NCBI RefSeq assembly: GCF_016427555.1
Contig: NZ_JAELVS010000001.1
Location: 558,001-622,000 of the forward strand
Length of the DNA stretch: 64,000 nucleotides
Direction of reading: 5' to 3'
Source of the DNA: Marinobacter litoralis
Lineage (GTDB): Bacteria > Pseudomonadota > Gammaproteobacteria > Pseudomonadales > Oleiphilaceae
Shown: in pieces, positions 1 to 9,554 of the stretch
Numbering within the stretch: the first letter of the stretch is position 1
Layout of the letters: each line of letters begins with the position of its first letter
The notes under the pieces: generated by a model
Databases searched by the model: none
The model's input: the letters and a program-made list of their open reading frames with translations, nothing else
What the model was told of the DNA's origin: nothing
Position numbers and translations under genes: made by a program

Positions 1-1163
1 TGTTTGAAACCGGCCACCCGTGGATCACCTTCAAAGACCCCTGCAACCTGCGCTCGCCGCAGCAGCACAAGGGCGTTGTTCACAGCTCCAACCTGTGTAC
101 CGAAATCACCCTGAACACCAGTGCTGATGAAATCGCCGTGTGCAACCTGGGCTCGGTGAACCTGGCGGCCCACATCCACAATGGCGAGCTGGATGTACAG
201 CGCCTGGAGCGCACCGTAAACACCGCCGTGCGCATGCTCGACAACGTGATCGACATCAACTTCTACGCCGTGCCGCAAGCGCGTAACTCCAACCTGAAGC
301 ATCGCCCGGTGGGCCTTGGCCTGATGGGCTTCCAGGATGCGCTCTACGCACTGGGCCTGCCGTACACCAGCCCGCAAGCGGTGGAATTTGCCGACATGGC
401 TATGGAGCAGTTGAGCTACTTCGCCATTCGCGCATCCGCCCAGCTGGCGGCCGAGCGCGGCGCGTATGAAAGCTACGAAGGGTCCCTGTGGAGCCAGGGC
501 ATACTGCCCATCGATTCCATCGAGCTGCTGAAAAAGGCCCGCCGGGAAGGCGATATCAGCGTGAACACCGACAGCCGGCTGGACTGGGCACCGGTGCGCG
601 AACTCATCGCCAAGCACGGCATGCGCAACAGCAACGTGATGGCCATTGCGCCGACTGCCACCATTTCCAACATCGTGGGTGTGTCGCAATCCATCGAGCC
701 GGCGTACCAGAACCTGTTCGTGAAATCGAACCTCTCCGGCGAATTCACCGTGGTGAACCCGTCACTGGTGCGCGACCTCAAAGCCGAAGGCTTGTGGGAC
801 AACGTGATGGTGAACGACCTCAAATACTACGACGGCAGCGTGCAGCAAATTGACCGCATACCCACCGAACTGAAATCCCGCTACGCCACCGCGTTTGAAA
901 TTGACGCCCGCTGGTTGGTGGAAGCCGCCTCTCGCCGCCAGAAATGGCTGGATCAGGCCCAGAGTTTGAACCTGTACATGGCCGAACCCAGCGGTAAAAA
1001 ACTGGACGAGCTGTACCAGTTGGCGTGGGAACGTGGCCTGAAAACCACTTACTACCTGCGCTCCTTGGGTGCCACCGGCGTGAACGAACAAGCCGCCCCG
1101 GTTGCCGCGCCACAGCCGCAAGTGTGCAGCATCGACGAACCCGACTGCGAAGCCTGTCAGTAA
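1..1163 (+). CDS. nrdA: Class Ia ribonucleotide reductase alpha subunit (3' part)
   Basis: The large catalytic subunit of ribonucleoside-diphosphate reductase reduces NDPs to dNDPs with the NrdB radical subunit. The window opens inside the gene; the reading frame starts at base 3 and about 386 C-terminal residues are present. Visible marks are SSNLCTEI near the start (active-site Cys), the substrate-site stretch [11 protein letters not shown], and a Cys-rich C-terminal tail ([12 protein letters not shown]) that fits the swinging redox tail of NrdA. nrdB follows after 28 bp, so the two form one transcript. Family assignment is secure; the N-terminal ATP cone lies outside the window and cannot be checked. 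Confidence 0.97.
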   Translation, partial: FETGHPWITFKDPCNLRSPQQHKGVVHSSNLCTEITLNTSADEIAVCNLGSVNLAAHIHNGELDVQRLERTVNTAVRMLDNVIDINFYAVPQARNSNLKHRPVGLGLMGFQDALYALGLPYTSPQAVEFADMAMEQLSYFAIRASAQLAAERGAYESYEGSLWSQGILPIDSIELLKKARREGDISVNTDSRLDWAPVRELIAKHGMRNSNVMAIAPTATISNIVGVSQSIEPAYQNLFVKSNLSGEFTVVNPSLVRDLKAEGLWDNVMVNDLKYYDGSVQQIDRIPTELKSRYATAFEIDARWLVEAASRRQKWLDQAQSLNLYMAEPSGKKLDELYQLAWERGLKTTYYLRSLGATGVNEQAAPVAAPQPQVCSIDEPDCEACQ

Positions 1164-1191
1164 CCACTTACTTATCCGGAGAGGCACAACC

Positions 1192-2250
1192 ATGCTGAAT
1201 TGGGACGACGAAACCAAACCACAAAGCCAGCCCGCTGCGCACAGCAGCGTGGCCCCGGTGAACGTAGACGACAAGCGCGTGATCAACGGCGAAACCGACG
1301 TAAACCAGTTGGCGCCGTTCAAGTACCCGTGGGCCTGGGAGTTCTTCATGAACGCCAACAAAAACCACTGGACCCCGCTGGACGTGAACATGGCGCAAGA
1401 CGTTCACGACTACCACCACCGCCTGAACCCGGCGGAAAAGCACGTGTTCGAAAACGTGGTGGCCTACCTGACCACCTCCGACATACTGGCCATGCGCAAC
1501 ATCGGCCTGGCGGTGATGGAAAAAATGACCGCGCCCGAGCTGCAAATCTACCAAGCGCGCCAGGTGTACGAAGAAGCTTTGCACACCTGGACCTACCAGC
1601 ACTGCATTGAAACCCTGAACCTGGACCAAAGCGAAATCTACAACCGCTACCGGGTGGTGCCGCAGATCAACGCCAAAATCCAGATGGCCAACCGCCGGCT
1701 GGACGCCGCCATGCGCCCAGACATCAACCTGCGCAACAAGGACGACCTGCAGGAATTCATCATGTCGTACCTGTTCTTTGCGGCGGTGTTTGAAGGCTGC
1801 TGGTTCTACAACGGCTTCAGCCCCATATTCGCCCTGCAGCGCAGAGGTCTGATGCGCGGCACCGGCGAACAACTCCAATACATCCTGCGGGACGAAGCCA
1901 TGCACTTCTCATTTGGCTTGAAAGTGGTCAACCAGATTCTGGAAGAAGAGAAAATCACCCTGGACCCGAAAGCCGTGCGCGAGATGTGGGACGAATCCGA
2001 AGCGGCGGAAATGGCCTACGCCAACTACGTGCTGCGGGACCCCATCCTGGGCTACTCGGCCGAATACCACAGCGAGCAGTTCCGATTTGTGGCCAACCGC
2101 CGGGCCCGCACCGTGGGCCTGGAAGAACCCTTCCCCGGGGCGAAAAACGTATCACCCTGGCTGGACGAGCAGGCTACCCTACGCAAAGAGAAAAACTTCT
2201 TTGAAACCCGGGTGATCGAATATCAGACCGGGGCGCAGCTGGAGTGGTGA
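1192..2250 (+). CDS. nrdB: Class Ia ribonucleotide reductase beta subunit
   Basis: This ferritin-like diiron subunit generates the tyrosyl radical used by NrdA. It has 352 residues, somewhat shorter than the roughly 375 of E. coli NrdB, as in several marine gammaproteobacteria. Metal-ligand patterns are visible as EEALHTWTY in the N-terminal half and RDEAMHFSF in the C-terminal half. The ATG at 1192 is preceded by GGAGAGG at a good distance, and the earlier in-frame starts overlap nrdA. It lies 28 bp downstream of nrdA on the same strand, the usual nrdAB operon. Nothing is odd apart from the length. Confidence 0.96.
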   Translation: MLNWDDETKPQSQPAAHSSVAPVNVDDKRVINGETDVNQLAPFKYPWAWEFFMNANKNHWTPLDVNMAQDVHDYHHRLNPAEKHVFENVVAYLTTSDILAMRNIGLAVMEKMTAPELQIYQARQVYEEALHTWTYQHCIETLNLDQSEIYNRYRVVPQINAKIQMANRRLDAAMRPDINLRNKDDLQEFIMSYLFFAAVFEGCWFYNGFSPIFALQRRGLMRGTGEQLQYILRDEAMHFSFGLKVVNQILEEEKITLDPKAVREMWDESEAAEMAYANYVLRDPILGYSAEYHSEQFRFVANRRARTVGLEEPFPGAKNVSPWLDEQATLRKEKNFFETRVIEYQTGAQLEW

Positions 2251-2310
2251 GTGTTTGCGAATATAAGGTAAGGCGCCTTGAGGCATACCGGGAGTCAGGC
2301 TGCTTCCGGT

Positions 2311-3264
2311 TCAGGAAGCAAAGCTTGCCAGAAACGCCCGGTATTCCCGCAGCACAGATTCACTGCTGCGGGCGACCAGCCTGACTTCCTGCCCGGGCAG
2401 GCACTGGGCCAGCCGGGAGACAGACAGCGGCGAAAGCGCACCCAGTCTCGGATAGCCTCCGATGGTCTGACGGTCGTTGAGTAATACGATCGGCTGGCCA
2501 TCGGGTGGCACCTGGACTCCGCCAAGGTTGATGCCCTCTGAAATCAGCGATCGGATTCGGCACTGTAATTTGGGGCCGGTGAGGCGCACACCCATGCGGT
2601 CTGCCCGGTCATCCACCCGCCACCAGGTGTTGAAAGCGTCAAACAGGCTGCGACCGGTGAATTCGGCAATCTGCGCACCTGGCAGAAGGTCGAGCTGCGG
2701 CGGCTCCCGGAAATCTGGGCGGGCGTGCGGCGGGGCCTGGGTGATGCCCGTTGCTGCGGTGATACCCGGTTTGAACGTGCTTAACCTGTCGTCATCCGCC
2801 AGCTTGCGGCCGTAGCCATCAAAGCCGCCCAGTTGCTCCCGGGCGACACAGGCTACGCTGCCCATCGCTGGCGGAGCCGCAAAGCCACCGCGTACAGACA
2901 GATACGTCCGCAGCCCGCTTACCGGGGTGCCAAACGTCAGTTTCTGGCCTTCGGACCAGCGTACCCGTTGCCAAAGCGGAACCGGATGGCCCTCCAGCGT
3001 GGCGCCAAGATCGGCTCCGGTGATGGCAATATCAAGATCGCGTTCCGCCACCAGTTGCAGTCCGCCAAAGGTGATTTCAAGGCTTGCCGAGCCCCAGGGA
3101 TTACCGGCCAGCCGGTTGGCCCAGGCCCATGAGTACAGATCCGCCGGACCGCCTTGAGTGACCCCCAGGTGCCGGACACCAAAGCGGCCGCGATCCTGAA
3201 GCAGCGCAAGCGGCCCGGCCCGGAGCACCCGGATCGCGATGTCGCTCTGGGGCAGGGTGGTCAT
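2311..3264 (-). CDS. pxpC: 5-oxoprolinase subunit PxpC (KipA, biotin-dependent carboxyltransferase-like)
   Basis: PxpC is the third component of prokaryotic 5-oxoprolinase, which opens 5-oxo-L-proline to L-glutamate with ATP. The protein is about 317 residues with the KipA/AHS2 domain along its length: a QDRGRFGVRHLGVTQGGPAD start, ITGADLGA in the first third, and near the end RLGALSPLSVSRLAQ. I chose the ATG at 3264, not 3270, because GGAGG (3272-3276 on this strand) is then spaced 7 bases away and the ATG overlaps the pxpB stop as ATGA. It is the last gene of a long minus-strand operon. Function is by family and by its PxpB/PxpA neighbours. Confidence 0.92.
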   Translation of the reverse strand: MTTLPQSDIAIRVLRAGPLALLQDRGRFGVRHLGVTQGGPADLYSWAWANRLAGNPWGSASLEITFGGLQLVAERDLDIAITGADLGATLEGHPVPLWQRVRWSEGQKLTFGTPVSGLRTYLSVRGGFAAPPAMGSVACVAREQLGGFDGYGRKLADDDRLSTFKPGITAATGITQAPPHARPDFREPPQLDLLPGAQIAEFTGRSLFDAFNTWWRVDDRADRMGVRLTGPKLQCRIRSLISEGINLGGVQVPPDGQPIVLLNDRQTIGGYPRLGALSPLSVSRLAQCLPGQEVRLVARSSESVLREYRAFLASFAS

Positions 3265-3989
3265 TGGCATGCCTCCATGGGGGTAATGTCGCCTCCGCTA
3301 CGTTCAAACGCCTCTCGAGAGGCCGGAACAAAGCGTACCTGGTCGCCCACATTCAGCAGGCTGAAACCTTCTCTTTTTCGGTCGAACAGGCGGGCACTGG
3401 TGCGACCCAGAAGGTTCCAGCCGCCTGGGGTGGCGGTGGGGTATGCGGCGGTCTGGCGCGCGGCAATGGCCACGCTGCCCACCGGGACTTTCTTACGGGG
3501 CGTGTCGAGCCTCGGGCATTCCAGCTCTGGGGCCGTCAGGCCCATGAAGGCAAAGCCTGGCGCAAAGCCCAGGGCAAAGACGCGGTAGGTTTTCTGGCTG
3601 TGGCACGCGATGACCTCAGCCACCGACAGTCCCGTATGTTCCGCGACCCGCTCAAGGTCTGGCCCAACGCTGGCATGGTAGAACGTTGGCAGTTCATGTA
3701 TCTGGCTGGTGCCGGAGCTGCCCTCCGGTGTCAGGTCCGTGAGCAGGCTGGTGATCTTCTGTTGCGCTTCCAACGGACTCAGTTGCACGGGATCGAAAAC
3801 CACCAGCAAGGTGGTGTAGGACGGCACTAGGTCCACCACCGCCGTTCCGAACGCCGATTCGCAGCGCTGCAGCAAGGCGGTGATCCAGGGCAGGTTGGTT
3901 TCCTCAATGCTATCGAACAGTCTTACCATCCAGCCGTCCAGGCCCGCAGATTCCAGCCGGGGCAGGGTTGTGACGGAGCCTGTGTTCAT
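3261..3989 (-). CDS. pxpB: 5-oxoprolinase subunit PxpB (KipI-like, AHS1 domain)
   Basis: PxpB pairs with PxpC in the ATP-dependent 5-oxoprolinase complex; the Bacillus homologue KipI also inhibits the sporulation kinase KinA. It has 242 residues with a full AHS1/KipI domain. Clear marks are VFDPVQLSP in the N-terminal half, the strongly conserved FAPGFAFMG, and [11 protein letters not shown] near the C-terminus. Both ends overlap neighbours by ATGA (pxpA upstream, pxpC downstream), which implies translational coupling. In this organism a role in cyclic-amide hydrolysis is far more likely than kinase control, given the adjacent PxpA and PxpC. Confidence 0.92.
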   Translation of the reverse strand: MNTGSVTTLPRLESAGLDGWMVRLFDSIEETNLPWITALLQRCESAFGTAVVDLVPSYTTLLVVFDPVQLSPLEAQQKITSLLTDLTPEGSSGTSQIHELPTFYHASVGPDLERVAEHTGLSVAEVIACHSQKTYRVFALGFAPGFAFMGLTAPELECPRLDTPRKKVPVGSVAIAARQTAAYPTATPGGWNLLGRTSARLFDRKREGFSLLNVGDQVRFVPASREAFERSGGDITPMEACQ

Positions 3990-4741
3990 GTCTGGCTTCC
4001 AAGCGCCTGAATGGCTTCCCGAATGGACTGGATGGCAGCAATGGATTCGTTGTTGTCACCATGCACGCACAAGGTGTCGGCTTGCAAAACGATCTTGCTG
4101 CCGTCGCTGGCGGTGAGTGGTTCACCTTTAGCGATCGTAATGGCCTGTGCCAGGATTTCCTTCGGGTCTTCATGAACGGCACCGGGCTGCCGCCTGGACA
4201 CCAGATGCCCGTGCTGATCATAAGCGCGATCCGCAAAGGCCTCAAACCAGAGGTTTATGCCATATCGGTCGGCAATTTCCTGTGCCATCGACGTGTCACA
4301 GGCTGCCATAGTCATCAGGGGCAGAGAGGCATCGAAATCTTTGACCGCCCTGACCACGGCTTCAAACAAAGCCGGATCCCGGATCATATCGTTGTACAGT
4401 GCGCCGTGGGGTTTCACGTAATGTAGCCACAGACCTTCAGCCCGACAAAGCCCGGACAGCGCCCCGATCTGGTACAGCACAAGGTCTTCCACTTCAGCAG
4501 GTGAGCAAGCAATAGAGCGTCGGCCAAAACCCACCAGATCCGGATAGGATGGGTGAGCGCCGACCTTCACCTGATGGGCTTTGGCCAGGCGCAGGGTACG
4601 CCGGATAACGTGAGGGTCGGATGCGTGAAAGCCGCAGGCTACGTTGGCAAGATCCACGTGGGGCATGACATGCTCATCCATTCCCATGACCCAGGGGCCG
4701 AAGCTTTCACCCATATCGGCATTGATCAAAAGCGTACTCAT
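3986..4741 (-). CDS. pxpA: 5-oxoprolinase subunit PxpA (LamB/YcsF family)
   Basis: PxpA is the LamB/YcsF-family subunit of 5-oxoprolinase. It has 251 residues, the normal family length. The N-terminus shows the family signature: [12 protein letters not shown] followed by [18 protein letters not shown]. The middle has [16 protein letters not shown] and [10 protein letters not shown], and the C-terminus VCVHGD-like text (LCVHGDNN), the expected conserved His/Asp positions of this TIM-barrel-like family. Its stop overlaps the pxpB start and its start overlaps the stop of the upstream membrane-protein gene, both as ATGA. The three pxp genes form an uninterrupted A-B-C order. Confidence 0.94.
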   Translation of the reverse strand: MSTLLINADMGESFGPWVMGMDEHVMPHVDLANVACGFHASDPHVIRRTLRLAKAHQVKVGAHPSYPDLVGFGRRSIACSPAEVEDLVLYQIGALSGLCRAEGLWLHYVKPHGALYNDMIRDPALFEAVVRAVKDFDASLPLMTMAACDTSMAQEIADRYGINLWFEAFADRAYDQHGHLVSRRQPGAVHEDPKEILAQAITIAKGEPLTASDGSKIVLQADTLCVHGDNNESIAAIQSIREAIQALGSQT

Positions 4742-5538
4742 ATAGCCTCTCCTGTTTTAACCATGCGGTAACGCCACTGGCTTAAGACAAAAATTCCCAG
4801 GCTCACTGCCATCGAGGCAGCCAATGCCACGGCAAAAGTGGCCATAGGAGGCAAAGTGTCTACCACCAGTGCCAGCGCCAGTGCAAAGGCTACGAGGCTG
4901 AGCATGCCTTTCTGGGCCATGCTTACCGTTGCTCTTGCCACTTCCGGACCGTAGCGCTCGTAGAGTGTCCAGCCAATCGTGAACAAACCCACAGGAAACC
5001 CCACCAATATACCGGAAAGGAACGGGCCGGTTCTCGCCGCCAGGGTTGTTGCAATACTTACCAGAATGCCAGCCAGCAGGCCCCGTAATAGCAGATCGAA
5101 CCAGCCTGATCGAGCAATTACGACGGTGTGCCTTAGTTGCAGCCTGTGGCGTATGAACTCAGCCGTCAAAAGCACCAAGCCGTACGCCAGAAGGGCTCCC
5201 CATACGCCTCCGGGTAGCAATGAAGATAGAAGCGAAGCGGGTATCCAGCTGCCCGTTGCCAGTGCCAGGCTGGTGAATACGCCCAAACGCCCGGCGGACA
5301 GCACGAAGCTGATAGCGAAGATAAGCGTTGCGATCAGTGCGTGCAGAGTCGACAGTGCGGCGGCTTGCAGGAACTCGGTTGAGCGCTCCTGAAGCATAAA
5401 GAAGTAGCCGGGGCCAAGAATAATCGGCGTGCCTGCCAGAATGCCGCCAAGCCGGGGGCCCATCTTGCCAACCGCCACCGACACCCCAATCACCACTGCG
5501 GCGGTTGCCACCAGTTTGACAATCAGAACGCTCAGCAT
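4738..5538 (-). CDS. Polytopic membrane protein of the pxp operon
   Basis: I do not recognise a named family with certainty. The 266-residue protein is almost entirely hydrophobic, with about eight predicted transmembrane stretches in two similar halves. Each half has a Gly/Pro-rich segment: [14 protein letters not shown] near residue 30 and [14 protein letters not shown] in the second half. That internal repeat suggests a small transporter or channel with inverted topology. It is coupled to pxpA by an ATGA overlap and overlaps the end of the amidase gene by 7 bases, so it is an operon member. Transport of the pathway substrate or product is inference from context only. Confidence 0.75.
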   Translation of the reverse strand: MLSVLIVKLVATAAVVIGVSVAVGKMGPRLGGILAGTPIILGPGYFFMLQERSTEFLQAAALSTLHALIATLIFAISFVLSAGRLGVFTSLALATGSWIPASLLSSLLPGGVWGALLAYGLVLLTAEFIRHRLQLRHTVVIARSGWFDLLLRGLLAGILVSIATTLAARTGPFLSGILVGFPVGLFTIGWTLYERYGPEVARATVSMAQKGMLSLVAFALALALVVDTLPPMATFAVALAASMAVSLGIFVLSQWRYRMVKTGEAI

Positions 5539-6905
5539 AGGGTTGAGAGTATCCTCTCAAGGCCTGCTGCCGTGTTGAGCAATTGCCGATCCGTTCCATT
5601 TCGGCCAACCAGCATTAGCCCGGATGGCAGCGCGCCCTGCGGGTGATTCGGAATTGTAATGGCACATAAATCCAGCAGGTTGGCGACGGTCGGGTTGCGC
5701 AACACCAGCAGGTTCAGCTGGCCATAGCTTTCATCATCAACGAGTTCCTCAAAACGTGGCGGGGCAATTGGCACGGTGGGCGCCAACAGTCCGTCGTAGG
5801 CTGACAACCACTGGTCGGCCTGTTGTTTGCGATTCTTTCGGCGGTGCAGCAGCTCGATGTAATCGGAGGCGGTGAGAGAGGCACCGCGCTCGATGCGGGT
5901 ACGGACTCTTGGGTCATAGCGATCTCCGCAAGCTGCCAGCCAGTCCCGGTGCAGATGGTAGCTCTCGGCAGCGGTAAAACCGCCGCCCTCCAATAGCTCT
6001 GGCAGGGCATCCAGTACCGGAACCGCGACCTCATCAATTATTGCGCCCGCGCCGCGAAGAGCCTTCAGGCTACGGCCGAAAGCGTCAGAAATTTCGGCTG
6101 AAACATCGTCGAGCATGTAGTTGGTAGGGACGGCAAAACGCAGGCCAGCCAGTGAACGAGGCTTTAAAGGTGTCGCCGGTTGCCCTGCCAGAACAGCATC
6201 AATGCGTGCACAGCAGTCTACGGTTCGGGCCATAGGGCCGATAGAGTCGAGGCTATCGGACAGCGGGAAGGAGCCCGTGCGTGGAATGCGGCTTTGCGAC
6301 GGTTTAAAACCGACCAGGCCGCAGAACGCTGACGGAATACGAACTGAGCCGCCGGTATCGGAGCCGATAGCCGCTGCGGCCATGTATCGGGCCACGGCGA
6401 CGGCGGCGCCCGAAGATGAGCCGCCGGGAATCCGGCCGGGAGCGACAGGGTTATCCGGTGTGCCGTAATGGGGGTTTATGCCAAGCCCGGAATAGGCGAA
6501 TTCGGTCATGTTGGTGTGCCCGGTAATCACGGCCCCGGCACGGCGCAAGCGAGATACGATCAGCGCATCGGCTTTGGCTGGAGTGTCCCACCATTGGCTA
6601 CCGGCGTGGGTAACTTCTCCGGCCACGTCGAACAGAACCTTCAATGCGATCGGTAAGCCAGCCAGCTCACCAGTGGGTACACCGGCGCCTCGCAAGCCGT
6701 CTATAGCCCGGGCTTCGGCTTTTGCCTGGCCATCGAACCGGCGGGTATAAACCTGCCGATCCGGGTGATCATCTTTATCGATGTTGGCCTGGCAGATATC
6801 CAGTAGCTCACCGGCTTGCCAGTGGCCAGAGGCCAGGCCAGTCAGTAGGTCTGCCAGAGATTCCGCTGGCAACGGCTTGAGCGCTGTAGTTTCGAGTTGT
6901 GTCAT
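5532..6905 (-). CDS. Amidase-signature family hydrolase
   Basis: This is an amidase-signature enzyme of 457 residues, hydrolysing a C-N amide bond. The Ser-cisSer-Lys machinery is visible: the lysine in PIALKVLFDVAG, the serine-rich GGSSSGAAVAVARY, and SDTGGSVRIPSAFCGLVGFKPS carrying the nucleophile. Relatives include AtzE/AtzF-type hydrolases and glutamyl-tRNA amidotransferase subunit A; absence of gatB and gatC nearby argues against the last. The start overlaps the stop of the DUF2848 gene as ATGA. Its place between DUF2848 and pxpABC suggests that it opens or deamidates a related substrate. The substrate itself cannot be read from sequence. Confidence 0.9.
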   Translation of the reverse strand: MTQLETTALKPLPAESLADLLTGLASGHWQAGELLDICQANIDKDDHPDRQVYTRRFDGQAKAEARAIDGLRGAGVPTGELAGLPIALKVLFDVAGEVTHAGSQWWDTPAKADALIVSRLRRAGAVITGHTNMTEFAYSGLGINPHYGTPDNPVAPGRIPGGSSSGAAVAVARYMAAAAIGSDTGGSVRIPSAFCGLVGFKPSQSRIPRTGSFPLSDSLDSIGPMARTVDCCARIDAVLAGQPATPLKPRSLAGLRFAVPTNYMLDDVSAEISDAFGRSLKALRGAGAIIDEVAVPVLDALPELLEGGGFTAAESYHLHRDWLAACGDRYDPRVRTRIERGASLTASDYIELLHRRKNRKQQADQWLSAYDGLLAPTVPIAPPRFEELVDDESYGQLNLLVLRNPTVANLLDLCAITIPNHPQGALPSGLMLVGRNGTDRQLLNTAAGLERILSTLC

Positions 6906-7579
6906 TTTATCACCGACAGGGTCTCAACGTTGTAAGCATGCTCCAGAGAGCGGCCTCTGACCGGATCCGTTAACACCATCCGAAATGTTTCTGCCGGGCG
7001 AACACCTCCGATCACGGGTAGTGTGCCGCAAAGCATGGCTTGTCCGGGAGCCAGTTCGGTTGTTTCCAGGCCAAATCGACGCAGGAGATCCTCCGGATGC
7101 AGTAGCCCGGTAACACCGCCTTGCTGGTAGGGTACTTCCTTGCCATCAATGGTGGCGAAAGAGGCCATTTGTAGCTTATCCCAATGGTCAATTACATCCG
7201 CCAGCCACCAGATCTGACGCCCTACGGGTTTGGCACACACCTGTTTGGAATGGGCGACCGACCAGGCTTCGGCTTCCCGATCCGTGTGATCCGAGCCCAG
7301 GCCAACAACCGTGCCCTGTTCGGTTCCGATCAGCAGAACCTCGATTTCACCACTGGTTTCGTTGCCCAGAAATTGAACCTGATTGGCGGTGGTCACCAGT
7401 CCTGCTGATGCCCGATAAAACAGAGGTGTGCTTGACGGGGGTGCAACTCCGAGGGCCTTGAGCTCTTCAATGTGTTCATCAATGCCAGCCTGCTCGCGCC
7501 CCGCCCAACCAGCAATAATCAGCTCTTTTATTTCAACGTTCAGGGTTTCGCCAGTCTCTGCAAATTGAAATTCTGTCAT
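6902..7579 (-). CDS. DUF2848 family protein (fumarylacetoacetase-like fold suspected)
   Basis: This 225-residue protein looks like the DUF2848 family, which tends to lie next to amidases and TRAP transporters; its reaction is not established. Visible features are an N-terminal beta-rich region, a central GLGSDHTDREAEA stretch with a plausible metal or acid cluster, and a C-terminal LCGTLPVIGGVRPAETFRM segment reminiscent of the FAH fold. I chose ATG 7579 because AGGAG is 7 bases upstream; a GTG three bases earlier is also possible. It overlaps the amidase by ATGA and follows dctM by 35 bp, so it is co-transcribed. Fold similarity is my inference. Confidence 0.8.
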   Translation of the reverse strand: MTEFQFAETGETLNVEIKELIIAGWAGREQAGIDEHIEELKALGVAPPSSTPLFYRASAGLVTTANQVQFLGNETSGEIEVLLIGTEQGTVVGLGSDHTDREAEAWSVAHSKQVCAKPVGRQIWWLADVIDHWDKLQMASFATIDGKEVPYQQGGVTGLLHPEDLLRRFGLETTELAPGQAMLCGTLPVIGGVRPAETFRMVLTDPVRGRSLEHAYNVETLSVIK

Positions 7580-7614
7580 CACGTATCTCCTGTTGTTATG
7601 CGTTGGTTAAGGGG

Positions 7615-8898
7615 TTAGTTGAGCAGTTCCGGCAGGAAAAGCGCGATTGAAGGAAAGAGGACAAGGGCTATAGCCATTAGCAACATCATGGCGACGTAAG
7701 GCAATGCGCCAACCATGACATCGTTGAACGAGCCACCCTGACGAACCCCCTGCACCACATAGAGGTTGAGCCCGACCGGAGGTGTAATCAGCGCCATTTC
7801 GATCAGCAGAATCAGCAAAATGCCAAACCACACCGGGTCAAAACCCATACTGATAATGATTGGAGCCACAATCGGAATGGTTATAACCATCAGTGACAGG
7901 GTTTCGATGAAGAAGCCAAGAATGATGTACATGGCGATGATCATCAGCAGGGTGGAGTAGGGGCCAAGGCCGGCAGACTCAAGAAACGAGGTAAGCTCCC
8001 GGGTGATACCTGCAGAGGCCAGAACAAAGTTCAGGAAATAGGATGCCATGATAATCAGCATGATCATGCCCGTGGTGCGCATGGTGCCCTCGAGAGCTTC
8101 CATGACAACGGATTTGCTGAGCTTGCCCATTGCTGCCGCGATCACCATGGCGCCGATAACCCCCAGCGATGCAGCTTCTGTTGGGGTTGCCCAGCCAGCA
8201 TAAATAGAGCCGACAACAATACCGAACAGGAGCAGTACCGGAACCAGATGCCACAAACCTGAGAAACGCTCAGCCCACGAGTGGTGCGTGCTCGGCCCAC
8301 CCAGTGAAGGACGCCATAAACAGATCAGAGCGGTTCCGACAACAAACAGCAGTGCCAGCAACAACCCGGGAATCATCCCAGCGGCAAATAACTGTGGAAT
8401 AGAGGTTTCGGTCAGAAAACCGTAGACGATCAGGTTGATCGACGGTGGGATCATAATGCCGAGAGTACCGCCTGCGGCAATGGAGCCCGTGAACAGGCGC
8501 TGGTCGTACTTCAGGTCTTTGCCTTGCGGGATGGCAACTGTGCCAATGGTGGCAGCCGTCGCCACGCTGGATCCGGATGTTGCGGAGAACAGGGTTGCCG
8601 TGGCTACGTTGGCATGCAACAGGCCGCCGGGTAACCAGGAAAACCAGCTCTCCAATGCCCGATAGGTTCCTTTGGCGATGCCGGTGCGCACCAGAATTTC
8701 GCCCAATAGTATGAACAGGGGAATGGCGATCAGGAGAAAGCTGTTGGAAGCTGTCCAGAGGACGTCTCCCATGGCATTAACCAGGGGAAACGGCGAGAAG
8801 AACTCGTCCAGAAACAGCCCCAGCACAATCAGTGTAGCGGCCACCGGAACACTCAGCAGCAGAAGAACAAGCAGAACGGTCAGAGTTAGCACAATCAT
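7615..8898 (-). CDS. dctM: TRAP transporter large permease (DctM)
   Basis: This is the large 12-helix membrane subunit of a tripartite ATP-independent periplasmic transporter, which imports organic acids with a sodium gradient. Its 427 residues are the family length. Marks include FILLGEILVRTGIAKG, SATSGSSVATAATIGTVAIP (the conserved Ser/Gly/Thr loop), GGTLGIMIPPSINLIVYG and LITPPVGLNLYVVQG. The ATG overlaps the dctQ stop, so the two membrane subunits are translationally coupled. The gene order dctP-dctQ-dctM-DUF2848-amidase-pxpABC implies that the imported substrate feeds the hydrolases downstream. Substrate is inference. Confidence 0.95.
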   Translation of the reverse strand: MIVLTLTVLLVLLLLSVPVAATLIVLGLFLDEFFSPFPLVNAMGDVLWTASNSFLLIAIPLFILLGEILVRTGIAKGTYRALESWFSWLPGGLLHANVATATLFSATSGSSVATAATIGTVAIPQGKDLKYDQRLFTGSIAAGGTLGIMIPPSINLIVYGFLTETSIPQLFAAGMIPGLLLALLFVVGTALICLWRPSLGGPSTHHSWAERFSGLWHLVPVLLLFGIVVGSIYAGWATPTEAASLGVIGAMVIAAAMGKLSKSVVMEALEGTMRTTGMIMLIIMASYFLNFVLASAGITRELTSFLESAGLGPYSTLLMIIAMYIILGFFIETLSLMVITIPIVAPIIISMGFDPVWFGILLILLIEMALITPPVGLNLYVVQGVRQGGSFNDVMVGALPYVAMMLLMAIALVLFPSIALFLPELLN

Positions 8899-9491
8899 CA
8901 GTTGGTTTCCTTGTTCTCTTCGCGGATCTGTTCATCCAGTGTCGGGCTGCCAGCCAGGCGCTGTACGTCATTCATCTGGCCGCTGAGCAGGCCGAGCAGT
9001 ACTCGCAGAGACATCAGCACGACAGCGACGGAGAACCACACCAGACCTAGCAACCACAGTGCCTGGGGAATCCATACGGGTGTGCCCAAAGGCGTATTTG
9101 CGCGGGCTCCGCCCGTATAGGAGTGCTCTGCCACATCGAATGCGGCACCCACAACCAGAACGCAGAACAAGGCCAGAGACAACAGGGCGATGAGATCAAG
9201 CACACCGCGTGCGCTGACGGGCAATTTCACATACAAAGCATCAATGCGGATGTGAGCTTTGCGCATCAGGGTGTAGGCAAACGCCCAGCTTGTGCTGATA
9301 GCCATCACGTATCCGGTGATTTCAGTCGCGTGCAAATTTGAGCGGCCGATCAGCTGACGGGACAAAATTTCTATGGTCACCAGAGCGACTGTCAGGAGAA
9401 TCAGAACGCCACCGGCCCGGGCCAGCCAGAGCGAGCCGGACTGGACGCCCTGAAGAATCCGGTCGAGCCCGGAAGTTATCTGTTCCAACAT
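8898..9491 (-). CDS. dctQ: TRAP transporter small permease (DctQ)
   Basis: This is the four-helix small membrane subunit of the TRAP transporter, 197 residues. Hydrophobic segments lie at about residues 24-44, 60-80, 98-120 and 143-166, with the typical amphipathic SRQLIGRSNLHATEITGYVM between the first two and DALYVKLPVSARGVLDLI in the middle. The C-terminal tail is hydrophilic and acidic. It sits between dctP and dctM; the stop overlaps the dctM start, while a gap with a strong hairpin separates it from dctP. The assignment rests on length, topology and neighbours, since DctQ proteins are poorly conserved. Confidence 0.9.
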   Translation of the reverse strand: MLEQITSGLDRILQGVQSGSLWLARAGGVLILLTVALVTIEILSRQLIGRSNLHATEITGYVMAISTSWAFAYTLMRKAHIRIDALYVKLPVSARGVLDLIALLSLALFCVLVVGAAFDVAEHSYTGGARANTPLGTPVWIPQALWLLGLVWFSVAVVLMSLRVLLGLLSGQMNDVQRLAGSPTLDEQIREENKETN

Positions 9492-9501
9492 AGGGTTCTC
9501 C

Positions 9502-9530
9502 AGAACGGGTTGCCGCGCACAACCCGTTCT
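9502..9530 (-). promoter_or_regulatory. Hairpin between dctP and dctQ
   Basis: A perfect 11-bp inverted repeat (AGAACGGGTTG at 9502-9512 and its complement at 9520-9530, 7-base loop) lies in the 63-bp gap between dctP and dctQ. There is no T-run after it on the coding strand, so it looks like an mRNA-stabilising or attenuating hairpin. Such structures often raise binding-protein levels relative to the permease; that role is inference. Confidence 0.6.
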
Positions 9531-9554
9531 TCAGTTATTGCAGGATGATGAAAT

